The notes under the pieces: model-generated
Told to the model about the DNA's origin: nothing
The model's input: only the letters and a program-made list of their open reading frames with translations
The model's database searches: none
Made by a program: the position numbers and the translations under genes
Assembly (NCBI GenBank): GCA_900540255.1
Contig: UQFE01000004.1
Span: 1-64,000 of the forward strand
From: an uncultured Clostridium sp.
GTDB lineage: Bacteria > Bacillota > Clostridia > Clostridiales > Clostridiaceae
Direction: 5' to 3'
Length of the DNA: 64,000 nt
Shown: piece after piece, positions 28,398 to 37,455 of the stretch
Layout of the letters: each line of letters begins with the position of its first letter
How positions within the stretch are numbered: position 1 is the first letter of the stretch

Positions 28398-29426
28398 CTA
28401 TTTTATTGCTTGTTTTGCAAATGAATTGTTAACAATAATATTAAAATCAGGTCTTTCAGTAATTAAACTTTCATCATATCCTTGTATAATATCCATTAAT
28501 TTATTTAATCCATCTTCACTTACTTCAGGTGTTTCTGAATATGCTTCTATATTTTTGTAATTATCAATTACTTTAACTATTACTTCCTTATCTGTTCCTG
28601 GAAAAAATGAAATAATTGAATCTGCTACTTCTTCACTTGTATGTTGTTGAACCCATTGTTGTCCCTTATAAATTGCATTAGTAAATTTTTGAATTATCTC
28701 TGGATTTTCATCCATATAGGATTTAGTTGTATAAAAACAGGTATATGAAATATTTCCTGCTTCATTACCTATTGATGAAACTATATTTCCTGCACCATCT
28801 TTTTCAAGCATAGTTGCTGTTGGCTCAAATAATGCAACATAATCTCCAATTCCTGATTTAAAGGCACCTGCTGTAGCTGTAAAATCTACATTAGTAACCA
28901 TTTTCACATCATTTTCTGGATTTAACCCATTTTGTTTTAATACATATTCTAGAGCCATTTCTGGAATTCCACCTGGTCTTCCACCAATTATTTCTTTACC
29001 CTTTAATGATGACCAGTCAAAATTTTCCTCTTCTTCTCTTCCAACTAAAAATGAACCATCCCTTTGTGTAAGTTGTCCAAATACTACTGGATAATCCTCT
29101 CTGCCTTGATTGTAAATATAAACAACTTGCTCTGGTCCTGAAAAGCCAATATCCACATTACCGCTTAACAATTGTTGCATAGTTTTATCTGCACCTTGTC
29201 CAGTTGATAAGTCTATTGCAAGTCCTTCTTCTTCAAAGAAACCTTCATTTATTGCAACATACATTGGTGCATAAAATACAGATCTTACAACTTCATTTAA
29301 TCTTATGGTTTTTAAATTTGTACTTTCAGTTCTTTTATCATTTACCTTACCACATCCCATAAAAGTAGCACCTATTATTGCTATTACACTAAATATAGCT
29401 GCAATACGCTTAAAGCATTTATTCAT
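28398..29426 (-). CDS. ABC transporter substrate-binding lipoprotein (NMT1/SsuA-like)
   Basis: A 342-aa lipoprotein. Signal peptide with lipobox FMGC (cysteine about residue 25), then a type II periplasmic-binding fold of the NMT1/THI5-like family: VRSVFYAPMYVAINEGFFEEEGL and LLSGNVDIGFSGPEQV. First gene of a three-gene importer operon. The ligand is not evident; aromatic sulfonates, nitrate-like anions and HMP-type thiamine precursors are all handled by relatives. No thiamine riboswitch is visible upstream. Confidence 0.85.
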   Translation of the reverse strand: MNKCFKRIAAIFSVIAIIGATFMGCGKVNDKRTESTNLKTIRLNEVVRSVFYAPMYVAINEGFFEEEGLAIDLSTGQGADKTMQQLLSGNVDIGFSGPEQVVYIYNQGREDYPVVFGQLTQRDGSFLVGREEEENFDWSSLKGKEIIGGRPGGIPEMALEYVLKQNGLNPENDVKMVTNVDFTATAGAFKSGIGDYVALFEPTATMLEKDGAGNIVSSIGNEAGNISYTCFYTTKSYMDENPEIIQKFTNAIYKGQQWVQQHTSEEVADSIISFFPGTDKEVIVKVIDNYKNIEAYSETPEVSEDGLNKLMDIIQGYDESLITERPDFNIIVNNSFAKQAIK

Positions 29427-29572
29427 ATCTACTCCTTTTAGATATTTTTTATATTGTTATGATTTATATTATGATTTATAATTATTTTTTGTTAACTAAC
29501 AGTAATCGTTTTATACCTTTATTTTTCACATTTCTATTTAATTTTCTAACATAAAATATACTTTTCAACTTC

Positions 29573-29600
29573 TAGACACAATATTTTTTTGTATTATACT
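29573..29600 (+). promoter_or_regulatory. Promoter of the lrgAB-type operon
   Basis: -35 TAGACA (29573-29578), 16-base spacer, -10 TATACT (29595-29600), about 48 bases before the first start codon. Confidence 0.6.
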
Positions 29601-29648
29601 ATAAATAGTAGATTTTAAAATTACATAATAATTTAAGGAGGCCTATCT

Positions 29649-30044
29649 ATGAAATTTTTTAGAGAATCTATTTTGATTCTTTCAATTTATTTTGCAGGAG
29701 AATTAGTTTCTAAACTACTTCATCTTCCTATCCCTGGAAATATTATAGGAATGATATTACTATTTTTATTATTAACCTCTAACATAGTAAAAGTTGAAAA
29801 AGTTGAACCATTAGCTAACTTTTTTTTAGATCATTTAGCCTTTTTCTTTATTCCAGCATCTGTAGGACTAATGACTTCATTTGCTGATTTAAAAAGTAGT
29901 TTATTTAAAATTATACTATTATGCATTATAACTACAATAATAGTATTATCAGCTACAGCTTTAACAGTAGAATTTATTTGTAAAAAGAAATCAAAACATG
30001 ATAATGATGATAATAATGATTTTCTTAATAAAAAGGAGGCTTAA
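29649..30044 (+). CDS. LrgA/CidA family membrane protein
   Basis: A 131-aa holin-like protein with four hydrophobic segments and the family motif LHLPIPGNIIGMILLFLLL. The cytoplasmic tail is charged. LrgA/CidA proteins were first linked to murein hydrolase control and later, as PftA in Bacillus subtilis, to pyruvate transport. AAGGAGG at the start. No lytST-type regulator is adjacent. Its stop is five bases before the next gene. Confidence 0.88.
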   Translation: MKFFRESILILSIYFAGELVSKLLHLPIPGNIIGMILLFLLLTSNIVKVEKVEPLANFFLDHLAFFFIPASVGLMTSFADLKSSLFKIILLCIITTIIVLSATALTVEFICKKKSKHDNDDNNDFLNKKEA

Positions 30045-30048
30045 TTAA

Positions 30049-30753
30049 ATGGAGATAATTTCAAATAATATGTTTTTTGGAATATTTATATCTTTAATTG
30101 CATTTGAAATAGGATTATTTATTTATAAAAAAACAAAATTACCCATCTTTAATCCACTTTTAACTGCAACTATATTAATAATTTACTTTTTAAAAATATT
30201 TAATATAGATTTTGATACTTATAATAATGGTGGACAATTTATAAATATTTTTCTTGGACCTGCAACTATAGTTTTAGCTGTGCCACTATATAAAAAACTT
30301 AATTTACTTAAAGAAAACTTTTTACCTATATTTTCTGGAATATTAGTTGGAAGCTTAGTTAGTGTATTATCTGTAATTTCTATTGCAACATTTTTGGGAT
30401 TAGACAATAGTTTAACTGTTTCTCTATTATCTAAAAGTGTAACTACTCCTATTGGTATTGAAATAACTAATTCTCTTGGTGGAAGTTCTTCAATTACTGT
30501 TCTTGCTATAGTTTTATCTGGAATAATTGGTGCAATAGTTGGACCTACTGTATTTAAAGTTTTAAAAATTAATAATCCAATTTCAAGGGGTGTATCATTA
30601 GGAACTGCTTCTCATGCTGTTGGAACATCAAAAGCATTAGAAATAGGTGAACAAGAAGGTGCTATGAGTTCATTGTCAATAGGTGTAGCCGGAATAGTTA
30701 CAGTATTTTTAGCACCATTATGTTATTCCTTATTATCAATATTTATAAAATAA
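30049..30753 (+). CDS. LrgB/CidB family membrane protein
   Basis: A 234-aa LrgB/PftB protein of several hydrophobic helices. Conserved segments are LLSKSVTTPIGIEITNSLGG and GVSLGTASHAVGTSKALEIGE, the family's signature. It acts with the preceding LrgA-like protein, to which it is coupled by four bases and an AAGGAGG site. A pyruvate-transport role would suit an organism with pyruvate formate-lyase, but this is inference. Confidence 0.9.
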   Translation: MEIISNNMFFGIFISLIAFEIGLFIYKKTKLPIFNPLLTATILIIYFLKIFNIDFDTYNNGGQFINIFLGPATIVLAVPLYKKLNLLKENFLPIFSGILVGSLVSVLSVISIATFLGLDNSLTVSLLSKSVTTPIGIEITNSLGGSSSITVLAIVLSGIIGAIVGPTVFKVLKINNPISRGVSLGTASHAVGTSKALEIGEQEGAMSSLSIGVAGIVTVFLAPLCYSLLSIFIK

Positions 30754-30768
30754 TAATTTATTTTTCTT

Positions 30769-30807
30769 AAAAGGGCTATGCACTAAAAGTTAGTACACAG
30801 CCCTTTT
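30769..30807 (+). terminator. Terminator after lrgB
   Basis: A stem AAAAGGGCT/AGCCCTTTT extended by further pairing (30769-30777 with 30799-30807), 15 bases after the stop codon. Confidence 0.85.
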
Positions 30808-30836
30808 GCTCAATTAATCTATTATCTTTTCAAAAT

Positions 30837-30870
30837 AAAATAGCCAGCAACTATATAATTGCTGACTATT
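30837..30870 (-). terminator. Terminator after topB
   Basis: A 14-bp stem with G-U pairs (AATAGTCAGCAA with TTGCTGGCTATT, read on the minus strand) followed by TTATTTTG. Five bases after the topB stop codon. Confidence 0.8.
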
Positions 30871-30875
30871 ATTCT

Positions 30876-33059
30876 CTAATTTATAAATTCAAATTTCCAA
30901 CTATAATATCCTGTCTTTTCATCTTTTTCATATCTTAAATATGCAGAAAATAAAGTTCCCTTTTTACTTCTTAAATTTCTAAATCCAACCTTTCCATTTT
31001 TAAGAAGCAATTCAACCATTTCCTTAGTTACCATTTTACCTAATGACTCAATGAACTTATCATTTTTCCAAATAGTATATGTGCATCCATTTTTCCAATT
31101 AATGCACCCAAATCCCTTTTCACCTTCAATTATTGAATTGCCACATACAGGACATTTTCCTATTTCTTCTGCCCCTTCTGGTTTTTCAACCTTAAACTTA
31201 TGAAGCATAGAATTATCATTTTTAATTTTTTCTACAGATTGTCTTGTAAAATCATAAATTAAATTTAAAAAATCTTCTTTTTTAAACTTTCCCTTTTCAA
31301 TATCAGCTAATGTTTTTTCTAACTTTCCTGTATATTCTAAATCCAATAATTCCCTGGCTGGAAATATCTCCACAATAGTTCTACCTAATTCTGTTGTTGT
31401 TAAACTTTTTCCCTTTGTTTTAATATATCCTATATCTTTAAGCTTCTTTATTGTTTCTGCTCTAGTTGCTGGTGTGCCTATACTAAATCCGCTTAAAATT
31501 GCTTGCATCATTTCTTCAGTATTTTTTTCATCATTTTCTTCTTCATCTTTATCATTTTTAAATGATTTTCCACAAGTCTCCATGACTCTTAAAAGAGTTT
31601 TTTCAGTATGATATTTAGGTGGTTTTTTAGTTACCTTATTGACTTTACTATCTACTATATCTAAATTTTCTCCTTTTTCAATCAAAGGTAATATAGTATC
31701 TTTAGTTTCTATTTTTTCAACAACTCTCCATCCCTTAATAATTTCTACCTTTCCCTTAGAAATAAATTCACCTTTTAAATGTTCATCATTAACCTTTAAT
31801 GTAATTTTAGTTTCTTCAAATTCAGCAACTGGCATAAATTGCATTATAAATCTATTTTTTATAGCATTATAAACATATTGTTCTTCTGCACTTAATCCTT
31901 TTGGGATTACATATGTAGGAGTAATTGCACTGTGACTTTCAACCTTTGAATTATCAAATACTCTTTTAGATTTAATAAATTTTATTTCTTCTTCATAAGG
32001 TAACCCCTTTTTATGAGTTTCTAAAACTTTTTGGGCCTTATCTACTAAACTTTCTTCTAAAACACTACTTGCAGTTCTAGGATATGTTATAAGCTTCTTT
32101 TCATATAGTCCTTGAGCAACCTTTAATACCTTATCAGAAGTCCACCCTTTATATTTACTCGTTATATATCCTTGTAAATTAGAAAGATTAAATAGACTTT
32201 GTGGATATTCCCTCTTCTTCTCAATTTCTTTATCTATTACTACAGCTTGTTTTTCTTTTAATATTTTAGTTAAATTATCTAAATAATCTTTTTTCTCAAA
32301 CTTTTCAGATCCATTTTCATAATAAAGGCTTTCAAATTCTATATTATCTTTAGACTTTAAATTAATTAATAATTTAAAATATGATGATTCCTTAAAGTTT
32401 TCAATTTCTTTATCTCTATCATAAATTATCTTTAAAGTTGGCAATAAAACCCGTCCTATGTTAATAGTCTTTTTTTCACTTGCTCCATACCTTAAAGTTG
32501 CAACTGATGTTAAATTAATACCTATAGTCCAATCTGCCAATTGTCTTCCTATTCCTGCATCTTGAAGTGGCTTCATATCACTATTTGGTTTTAAATTAGC
32601 CATTCCCTTTTTTACTTCATCCTCAGTCCATTCATTAAGAAGAAGCCTATAAATAGGCTTCTTTATATCATAATGAATAAATAACTCATCTGAAATAACT
32701 TGACCTTCCCTGTCAAAGTCAGTTGCAGAAATAACCCCATCAACATCATCTCTATCAATTAAGCTCTTAATAATATTTATTTGCTTTTCTGCACCCTTAT
32801 CAACAACTTCTCTATTGCTACTATCACATTTTATTTTGTACTTAAAATCTTCTGGAATAAATGGAAACTTTTCCATTCTCCATCCCTTCATATTTTCATC
32901 ATAATCCTTTGCATCATATAATTGAAGCAAATGACCAAATGCCCAAGTTACTAAATAATCGTCGCCTTCATAAAATCCATCTCTTCTAGTTTTTATTTTA
33001 TATGCATCTGCTATATTTTTAGCAACTGATGGTTTTTCTGCTATTATTACTTTTTTCAA
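30876..33059 (-). CDS. topB: DNA topoisomerase III
   Basis: A 727-aa type IA topoisomerase. The Toprim domain starts KKVIIAEKPSVAKNIADA and contains the acidic ATDFDREG motif. The active-site tyrosine is in KKLITYPRTASSVL. The C-terminus holds one zinc-ribbon-like module, CPVCGNSII with CINWKNGC. It relaxes negative supercoils and decatenates DNA. Chromosomal TopB is common in clostridia; plasmid or ICE copies exist, but nothing here indicates a mobile element. Confidence 0.93.
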   Translation of the reverse strand: MKKVIIAEKPSVAKNIADAYKIKTRRDGFYEGDDYLVTWAFGHLLQLYDAKDYDENMKGWRMEKFPFIPEDFKYKIKCDSSNREVVDKGAEKQINIIKSLIDRDDVDGVISATDFDREGQVISDELFIHYDIKKPIYRLLLNEWTEDEVKKGMANLKPNSDMKPLQDAGIGRQLADWTIGINLTSVATLRYGASEKKTINIGRVLLPTLKIIYDRDKEIENFKESSYFKLLINLKSKDNIEFESLYYENGSEKFEKKDYLDNLTKILKEKQAVVIDKEIEKKREYPQSLFNLSNLQGYITSKYKGWTSDKVLKVAQGLYEKKLITYPRTASSVLEESLVDKAQKVLETHKKGLPYEEEIKFIKSKRVFDNSKVESHSAITPTYVIPKGLSAEEQYVYNAIKNRFIMQFMPVAEFEETKITLKVNDEHLKGEFISKGKVEIIKGWRVVEKIETKDTILPLIEKGENLDIVDSKVNKVTKKPPKYHTEKTLLRVMETCGKSFKNDKDEEENDEKNTEEMMQAILSGFSIGTPATRAETIKKLKDIGYIKTKGKSLTTTELGRTIVEIFPARELLDLEYTGKLEKTLADIEKGKFKKEDFLNLIYDFTRQSVEKIKNDNSMLHKFKVEKPEGAEEIGKCPVCGNSIIEGEKGFGCINWKNGCTYTIWKNDKFIESLGKMVTKEMVELLLKNGKVGFRNLRSKKGTLFSAYLRYEKDEKTGYYSWKFEFIN

Positions 33060-33429
33060 AATACTCTTCTGCTACTCAAAATATACAAATATCAAGATTT
33101 TTCCTTAAAGCTACGTGTATTACATAGTTTATTTTATAGATAAAATCTATTTACAATTCTTAACTCATAAAACATTGTATTTATTAAGATATTTTGTCTA
33201 GTAGCCTCCCCTTTCTTTTTTTATTTCTTAATTTTAAACTTTCATACTTTATATTGAATATATAATTTATACTCTTATATAAGTTACTATATTTTTATTA
33301 CTAGTTGTAAATATTTAAATACATATAATAAATAAATCTAAGCTCCAAATAAAGTCAAAACTCTACTTGAAGCTTAATAATTCTTTTTATATTTTATCTT
33401 ATTTAATTTTATAATTCAAATTTAATTAA
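33060..33429. other. Gap between topB and the TspO gene
   Basis: An AT-rich stretch without a credible gene. A 36-base hairpin with an 11-bp stem (33340-33375) may terminate the tspO transcript, although its T-run is weak. The topB promoter must lie in the upper part; I cannot place it confidently. Confidence 0.4.
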
Positions 33430-33990
33430 TTACATTTCATTAAACATCCAAATATAAAATGTTAAGTATGTTGCAAATACTGTCCATAAAATATAAGGAA
33501 TCATTAATATTCCTGCTATTTTATCAGTCTTAAAAAATTTAATAACAGTTATAATTATAAAAATTAGCAAAATAATAATTAATATAAATGAAATTCCATA
33601 TAATCTAAAATTAAAAAATATAATTGACCATAAAAAATTTATAAGTAATTGCACTAAGTAATTAAAATAACCATTATAGTCATTTTTTCCTTGCTTATTA
33701 TTCATATATATTCTATAAGCTGCAAGGCCCATCATTATATACAAAATAGTCCATACTATAGAAAATACAAAAGCAGGAGGTGTTAGTATACTTTTTTTTA
33801 ACGAACCATATGTACTCATTGAATCTTTAGTTATTAAGGAAATTATTATTCCCCCTACTAAAGGTATTGCAAGATTTTTTAATAATCCTATTAACTCAAA
33901 TCTTCCATTAACACAAAATATTTTTTTAAATATATTATTTCTTTTATTAACTTTCTTTTTCCCATCATTAACTTTATTTTTCTTACTCAT
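33430..33990 (-). CDS. TspO/MBR family membrane protein
   Basis: About 186 aa with five hydrophobic helices and TspO signatures: LTPPAFVFSIVWTILYIMMGLAAYR, QLLINFLWSIIFF and PYILWTVFATYLTFYIWMFN. Family members bind porphyrins and cholesterol-like ligands and are tied to stress and tetrapyrrole handling. A basic extension of about 30 residues precedes the first helix. I use the ATG ending at 33990, because AGAGGTGATG lies just before it. Confidence 0.85.
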   Translation of the reverse strand: MSKKNKVNDGKKKVNKRNNIFKKIFCVNGRFELIGLLKNLAIPLVGGIIISLITKDSMSTYGSLKKSILTPPAFVFSIVWTILYIMMGLAAYRIYMNNKQGKNDYNGYFNYLVQLLINFLWSIIFFNFRLYGISFILIIILLIFIIITVIKFFKTDKIAGILMIPYILWTVFATYLTFYIWMFNEM

Positions 33991-34064
33991 AATCATCACC
34001 TCTTTAATTTACTATTAAAATATATGTTACTTAAAGGTAAATAATGTTTATGAGTGTTTAAATT

Positions 34065-35015
34065 CTATACCATTACTTTGCTTTCTTTTTTAAGAATTTC
34101 ATTACACCATTTTAATATATCTTCAATTACCTCATCCTTATTGCTTTCATTTAACATTTCATGTCTTCCATCTTTATATAATTTATATCTTAAGTTTTCT
34201 ATACCTAAACCTTTATAACATTCATATAATCTTATTATACCTTTACCAAAATCTCCTACTGGATCCTTATCGCCAGCAAAAATTAATACTGGTAAATCCT
34301 TAGGTATTAATTTTAAATTTTCCTTTTCATTAATTTTCCATAATCCTCTTATTAAATCATAGTAATATGATGTTGTACATACAAATCCACATTGAGGATC
34401 TGCTATATATTTATCAACTTCTTCATCTACTGAACATAACCAATCATAATCAGTTCTATTTGGCTTAAAATTAGAATTAAAATCACCAAATGATAACTTA
34501 TCCATAACCTTACTTTTAGCTTTTCTTCCTCTTAAAATCATTTCATCTCTTGAAATTATTATTCCAAGTTTTGTTATAGGATCAGGTCTTCCATTTGTTC
34601 CTGATAAAATTACTCCATCAATTTTATCACCATATAATTCAATATATCTTTGACTTACAAATGACCCCATACTATGCCCAAATAATATTAATGGTAATTC
34701 TTCATTTTCTTTTTTTATTATATCACTTAATTCTTTAACATCTTCTACAAGTAAATCAAAGCCTTCTTTGTCAGCTATATAACCCCTCTCTTCCTCACTC
34801 TTTGATGTTTCTCCATGTCCTCTATGATCATGAGCATATACAATAAATCCATTTTCAGAAAACTTCTTAGCAAAGTAATCATATCTACATGCATATTCAG
34901 TCATTCCATGAGATATTTGAATTACTCCCTTTGCTTCTCCTTCTGCTTCCCATTTGTAACATTTTATTTCTTTTCCTTCTTTATCGATAAATGAAAATTT
35001 TTTCAAGTCGCCCAT
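34065..35015 (-). CDS. Alpha/beta hydrolase, monoacylglycerol lipase / lysophospholipase-like
   Basis: A 316-aa serine hydrolase. The nucleophile elbow is GHSMGS (Ser115), the oxyanion segment is VIQISHGMTEYACRYDYFA, and HDHRGHGETS is typical of the lysophospholipase group. The acid and base are probably the Asp in FAGDKDPVG and the His in DGRHEML. No signal peptide, so intracellular. It probably cleaves monoacylglycerols or lysophospholipids; the exact substrate is not certain. Confidence 0.87.
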   Translation of the reverse strand: MGDLKKFSFIDKEGKEIKCYKWEAEGEAKGVIQISHGMTEYACRYDYFAKKFSENGFIVYAHDHRGHGETSKSEEERGYIADKEGFDLLVEDVKELSDIIKKENEELPLILFGHSMGSFVSQRYIELYGDKIDGVILSGTNGRPDPITKLGIIISRDEMILRGRKAKSKVMDKLSFGDFNSNFKPNRTDYDWLCSVDEEVDKYIADPQCGFVCTTSYYYDLIRGLWKINEKENLKLIPKDLPVLIFAGDKDPVGDFGKGIIRLYECYKGLGIENLRYKLYKDGRHEMLNESNKDEVIEDILKWCNEILKKESKVMV

Positions 35016-35174
35016 CTCCTCTTTAGTTTTTAATTTAAGATTTTACTTTAATTATGTTACTCACCTTATCTACTGTCAATATAATATAAATCATATTAAA
35101 TATTTATTCATATTTGTAGCATATTTTTATTTATATTTTTTTTAATTAAATTTAATTTTACTAACAACTTTCAT

Positions 35175-35202
35175 TTGTTAAAATGCAAGTTTATGTTATA
35201 CT
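35175..35202 (+). promoter_or_regulatory. Promoter of murT-gatD-dacA
   Basis: -35 TTGTTA (35175-35180), 16-base spacer, -10 TATACT (35197-35202). About 120 bases of leader precede murT. The remainder of the 35016-35328 gap is AT-rich and holds nothing identifiable. Confidence 0.6.
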
Positions 35203-35328
35203 ATTTTTAGTATTGATGTAATATTAAAAATAATATTATATAATTTAAGCTATAAGTCTATTTTTATGTTATTATAGTTTAATATTTTACTAATAATGAA
35301 ATAAATTGTTTTTGGGTGGTGAAAAAAA

Positions 35329-36678
35329 ATTAATATTAAGTCAATTCTCAGTATATTAGCAACAAAATTTACATTATTTCTTACTAAAACCATTTTAAAA
35401 GGGGGTACTACTTTCCCTGGAAGAGTTGCATTAAAATTAGATAAAAATATTTTATCTACTGTTTCTAAGGGATATAAAGTAATACTTGTCACAGGAACTA
35501 ATGGTAAGACTACTACTACAAGCATGATTTATAATATCATTAAAGAAAAAGGCTATTCAGTAATAACTAATAATACTGGTGCAAATCTTTTTCCAGGAAT
35601 AGTTACTACCTTTGTAGAAAACTATAAGTTTTTTAACAAAGCTGAAGATAAATATGCTGTTATTGAAGTAGATGAAGCAAATTTAAAATTTATAACAAAA
35701 TACCTTACTCCTGAAATAATTACTGTAACAAACTTATTTAGAGATCAATTAGATAGATATGGTGAAGTTTATACTACATTATCTAAAATTTTAGAAGGTA
35801 TAACTCTTGTTCCAACAAGTAAGTTAATTTTAAATGGTGATGAATCATTACTTGGTAAGCTTGATGTAAAAAATCCATTAGTTTTTTATGGTTTTAAAAC
35901 ACCAATAAATGAAAATAAAACTATTGATGTTAATGCAGATTCGAAGTTCTGTAAATTCTGTAAGACACCTTACAGCTATAACTTTGTTACATATAATCAT
36001 TTAGGAGATTATTACTGTACAGGCTGTGGATATAAACGTCCTACTCTAAAATATGGTGTAGATGAAATAGTAGAATTAACAGCAGAAAGCTCTACTGTTA
36101 AATTTGGAGATACTAAAATATTTTTAGGTCAATCTGGTGTATATAATATTTATAATGCTCTTTGTGCTTATTCAATAACTAAAGAACTTAATATTGATGA
36201 CTCTTGTATAAAAAAATCTTTAGAAAGTCAAAGTTCTAGTTTTGGAAGACAAGAAATAATAAATATTGATGATAAAGAAGCAAAAATAATATTAGTTAAA
36301 AATCCAGCAGGCTATAATCAAGCTTTAGATACACTTTGCTTAAATAAAGAACCATTTTCTTGTGCATTCTTATTAAATGACAATTATGCAGATGGAAGAG
36401 ATGTTTCTTGGATTTGGGATGTTAATTTTGAAAATTTAAATAATGTAAAATTAGATGAAGTATATGTATCTGGTCTTAGAACTTTTGATATGGCTGTAAG
36501 ATTAAAAACTGCAGGTATTTCACCTTCTAAATTTGTTATTGAAGAAGAATATGAAAATTTAACTAATCAAATTAAAAATGGTAAAAACAAAAAGATATAT
36601 ATCCTTGCAACTTATACAGCAATGATAAATTATAGAAAATACTTACATTCTAAAGGATATATTAAAAATCTTTGGTAG
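35329..36678 (+). CDS. murT: Lipid II isoglutaminyl synthase, MurT subunit
   Basis: Mur-ligase-like subunit that, with GatD, amidates the glutamate of lipid II. The P-loop VTGTNGKTTTTS (about 55-66) lies upstream of the first in-frame ATG (35524), so the real N-terminus must be earlier. The frame is open to a stop at 35320-35322. GGGTGGTG followed by A-run places the start at ATT 35329 (about 450 aa, beginning N-I-K-S-I-L). Alternatively a GTG at 35316 or 35319 is used with a one-base shift in the A8 tract. Four cysteines (about 208, 211, 230, 233) form a zinc ribbon; the C-terminal domain is MurT-specific DUF1727. Confidence 0.85.
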   Translation: MNIKSILSILATKFTLFLTKTILKGGTTFPGRVALKLDKNILSTVSKGYKVILVTGTNGKTTTTSMIYNIIKEKGYSVITNNTGANLFPGIVTTFVENYKFFNKAEDKYAVIEVDEANLKFITKYLTPEIITVTNLFRDQLDRYGEVYTTLSKILEGITLVPTSKLILNGDESLLGKLDVKNPLVFYGFKTPINENKTIDVNADSKFCKFCKTPYSYNFVTYNHLGDYYCTGCGYKRPTLKYGVDEIVELTAESSTVKFGDTKIFLGQSGVYNIYNALCAYSITKELNIDDSCIKKSLESQSSSFGRQEIINIDDKEAKIILVKNPAGYNQALDTLCLNKEPFSCAFLLNDNYADGRDVSWIWDVNFENLNNVKLDEVYVSGLRTFDMAVRLKTAGISPSKFVIEEEYENLTNQIKNGKNKKIYILATYTAMINYRKYLHSKGYIKNLW

Positions 36679-36693
36679 TATAAGGAGGCTATT

Positions 36694-37425
36694 ATGGAAT
36701 TAAATATTTGTCACCTTTATCCTGATTTATTAAATGTATATGGTGATGTTGGAAATATATTAATTTTAAAGCACAGAGCTGAAAATCGTGGAATTAAAGT
36801 TAATGTAATTAACGTTTCAATTAATGATGAATTTAATGCAGATGACTATGATATAGTGTTTTTTGGTGGTGGCCAAGATTATGAACAATCAATAGTTTCT
36901 AATGATTTAATGACTAATAAAAAAGATGAATTATCACGTTATATTAATAATGGTAAAGTTTTAATTGCAATTTGTGGTGGTTATCAATTATTAGGTAAAT
37001 ATTACACTGCTCCTAATGGAGAAAAAATTCAAGGATTAGGAATATTAGATATTTATACTGAAGCTGGTAATACTAGATTTATAGGTGATACTATAATTTA
37101 CAATGAAGATTTTAATGAAACCTATGTTGGATTTGAAAATCACTCAGGAAGAACTTATTTAAATGGATTAAAACCACTTGGTAAATGCATACATGGATAT
37201 GGAAACAATGGCTCTGATGGTTATGAAGGATGTATTTATAAAAATACTTACTGCACATACTTCCATGGATCTTTACTTGCTAAAAATCCTGAACTTGCTG
37301 ATAGATTTATTAAAACTGCTTTAGAAATTAAATATTCTGAAGTAGCTTTAGAAAAGCTTGATGATTCATTAGAATTAAAAGCAAAAGAAGTAATGATTAA
37401 CAGATTAAATAATAATCAAAAATAA
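36694..37425 (+). CDS. gatD: Lipid II isoglutaminyl synthase, GatD glutaminase subunit
   Basis: A 243-aa class I glutamine amidotransferase-like protein (CobB/CobQ type). The nucleophile is Cys94 in IAICGGYQLLG and the catalytic histidine is His191 in YFHGSLLAKNPEL, close to the positions known in Staphylococcus GatD. It supplies ammonia to MurT. It starts 15 bases after murT with AAGGAGG, so the subunits are co-expressed. Confidence 0.93.
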   Translation: MELNICHLYPDLLNVYGDVGNILILKHRAENRGIKVNVINVSINDEFNADDYDIVFFGGGQDYEQSIVSNDLMTNKKDELSRYINNGKVLIAICGGYQLLGKYYTAPNGEKIQGLGILDIYTEAGNTRFIGDTIIYNEDFNETYVGFENHSGRTYLNGLKPLGKCIHGYGNNGSDGYEGCIYKNTYCTYFHGSLLAKNPELADRFIKTALEIKYSEVALEKLDDSLELKAKEVMINRLNNNQK

Positions 37426-37455
37426 TATTAACTTAGAAAAAGGATGGGGAAATTT

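Noticed and set aside
29427-29572. Thiamine (TPP) riboswitch before the NMT1-like binding protein
   Set aside because: The leader lacks the CUGAGA and ACCUGA motifs expected for the THI element.
30769-30807. A third copy of the MITE-like element
   Set aside because: The GGGCTATGCACTAAAA stem looks similar in style, but the sequence does not align beyond a few bases and it is well explained as a terminator.
35524-36678. MurT starting at the first in-frame ATG
   Set aside because: The P-loop GTNGKTTT and the conserved N-terminal helix lie upstream in the same frame, so this start would remove essential residues.
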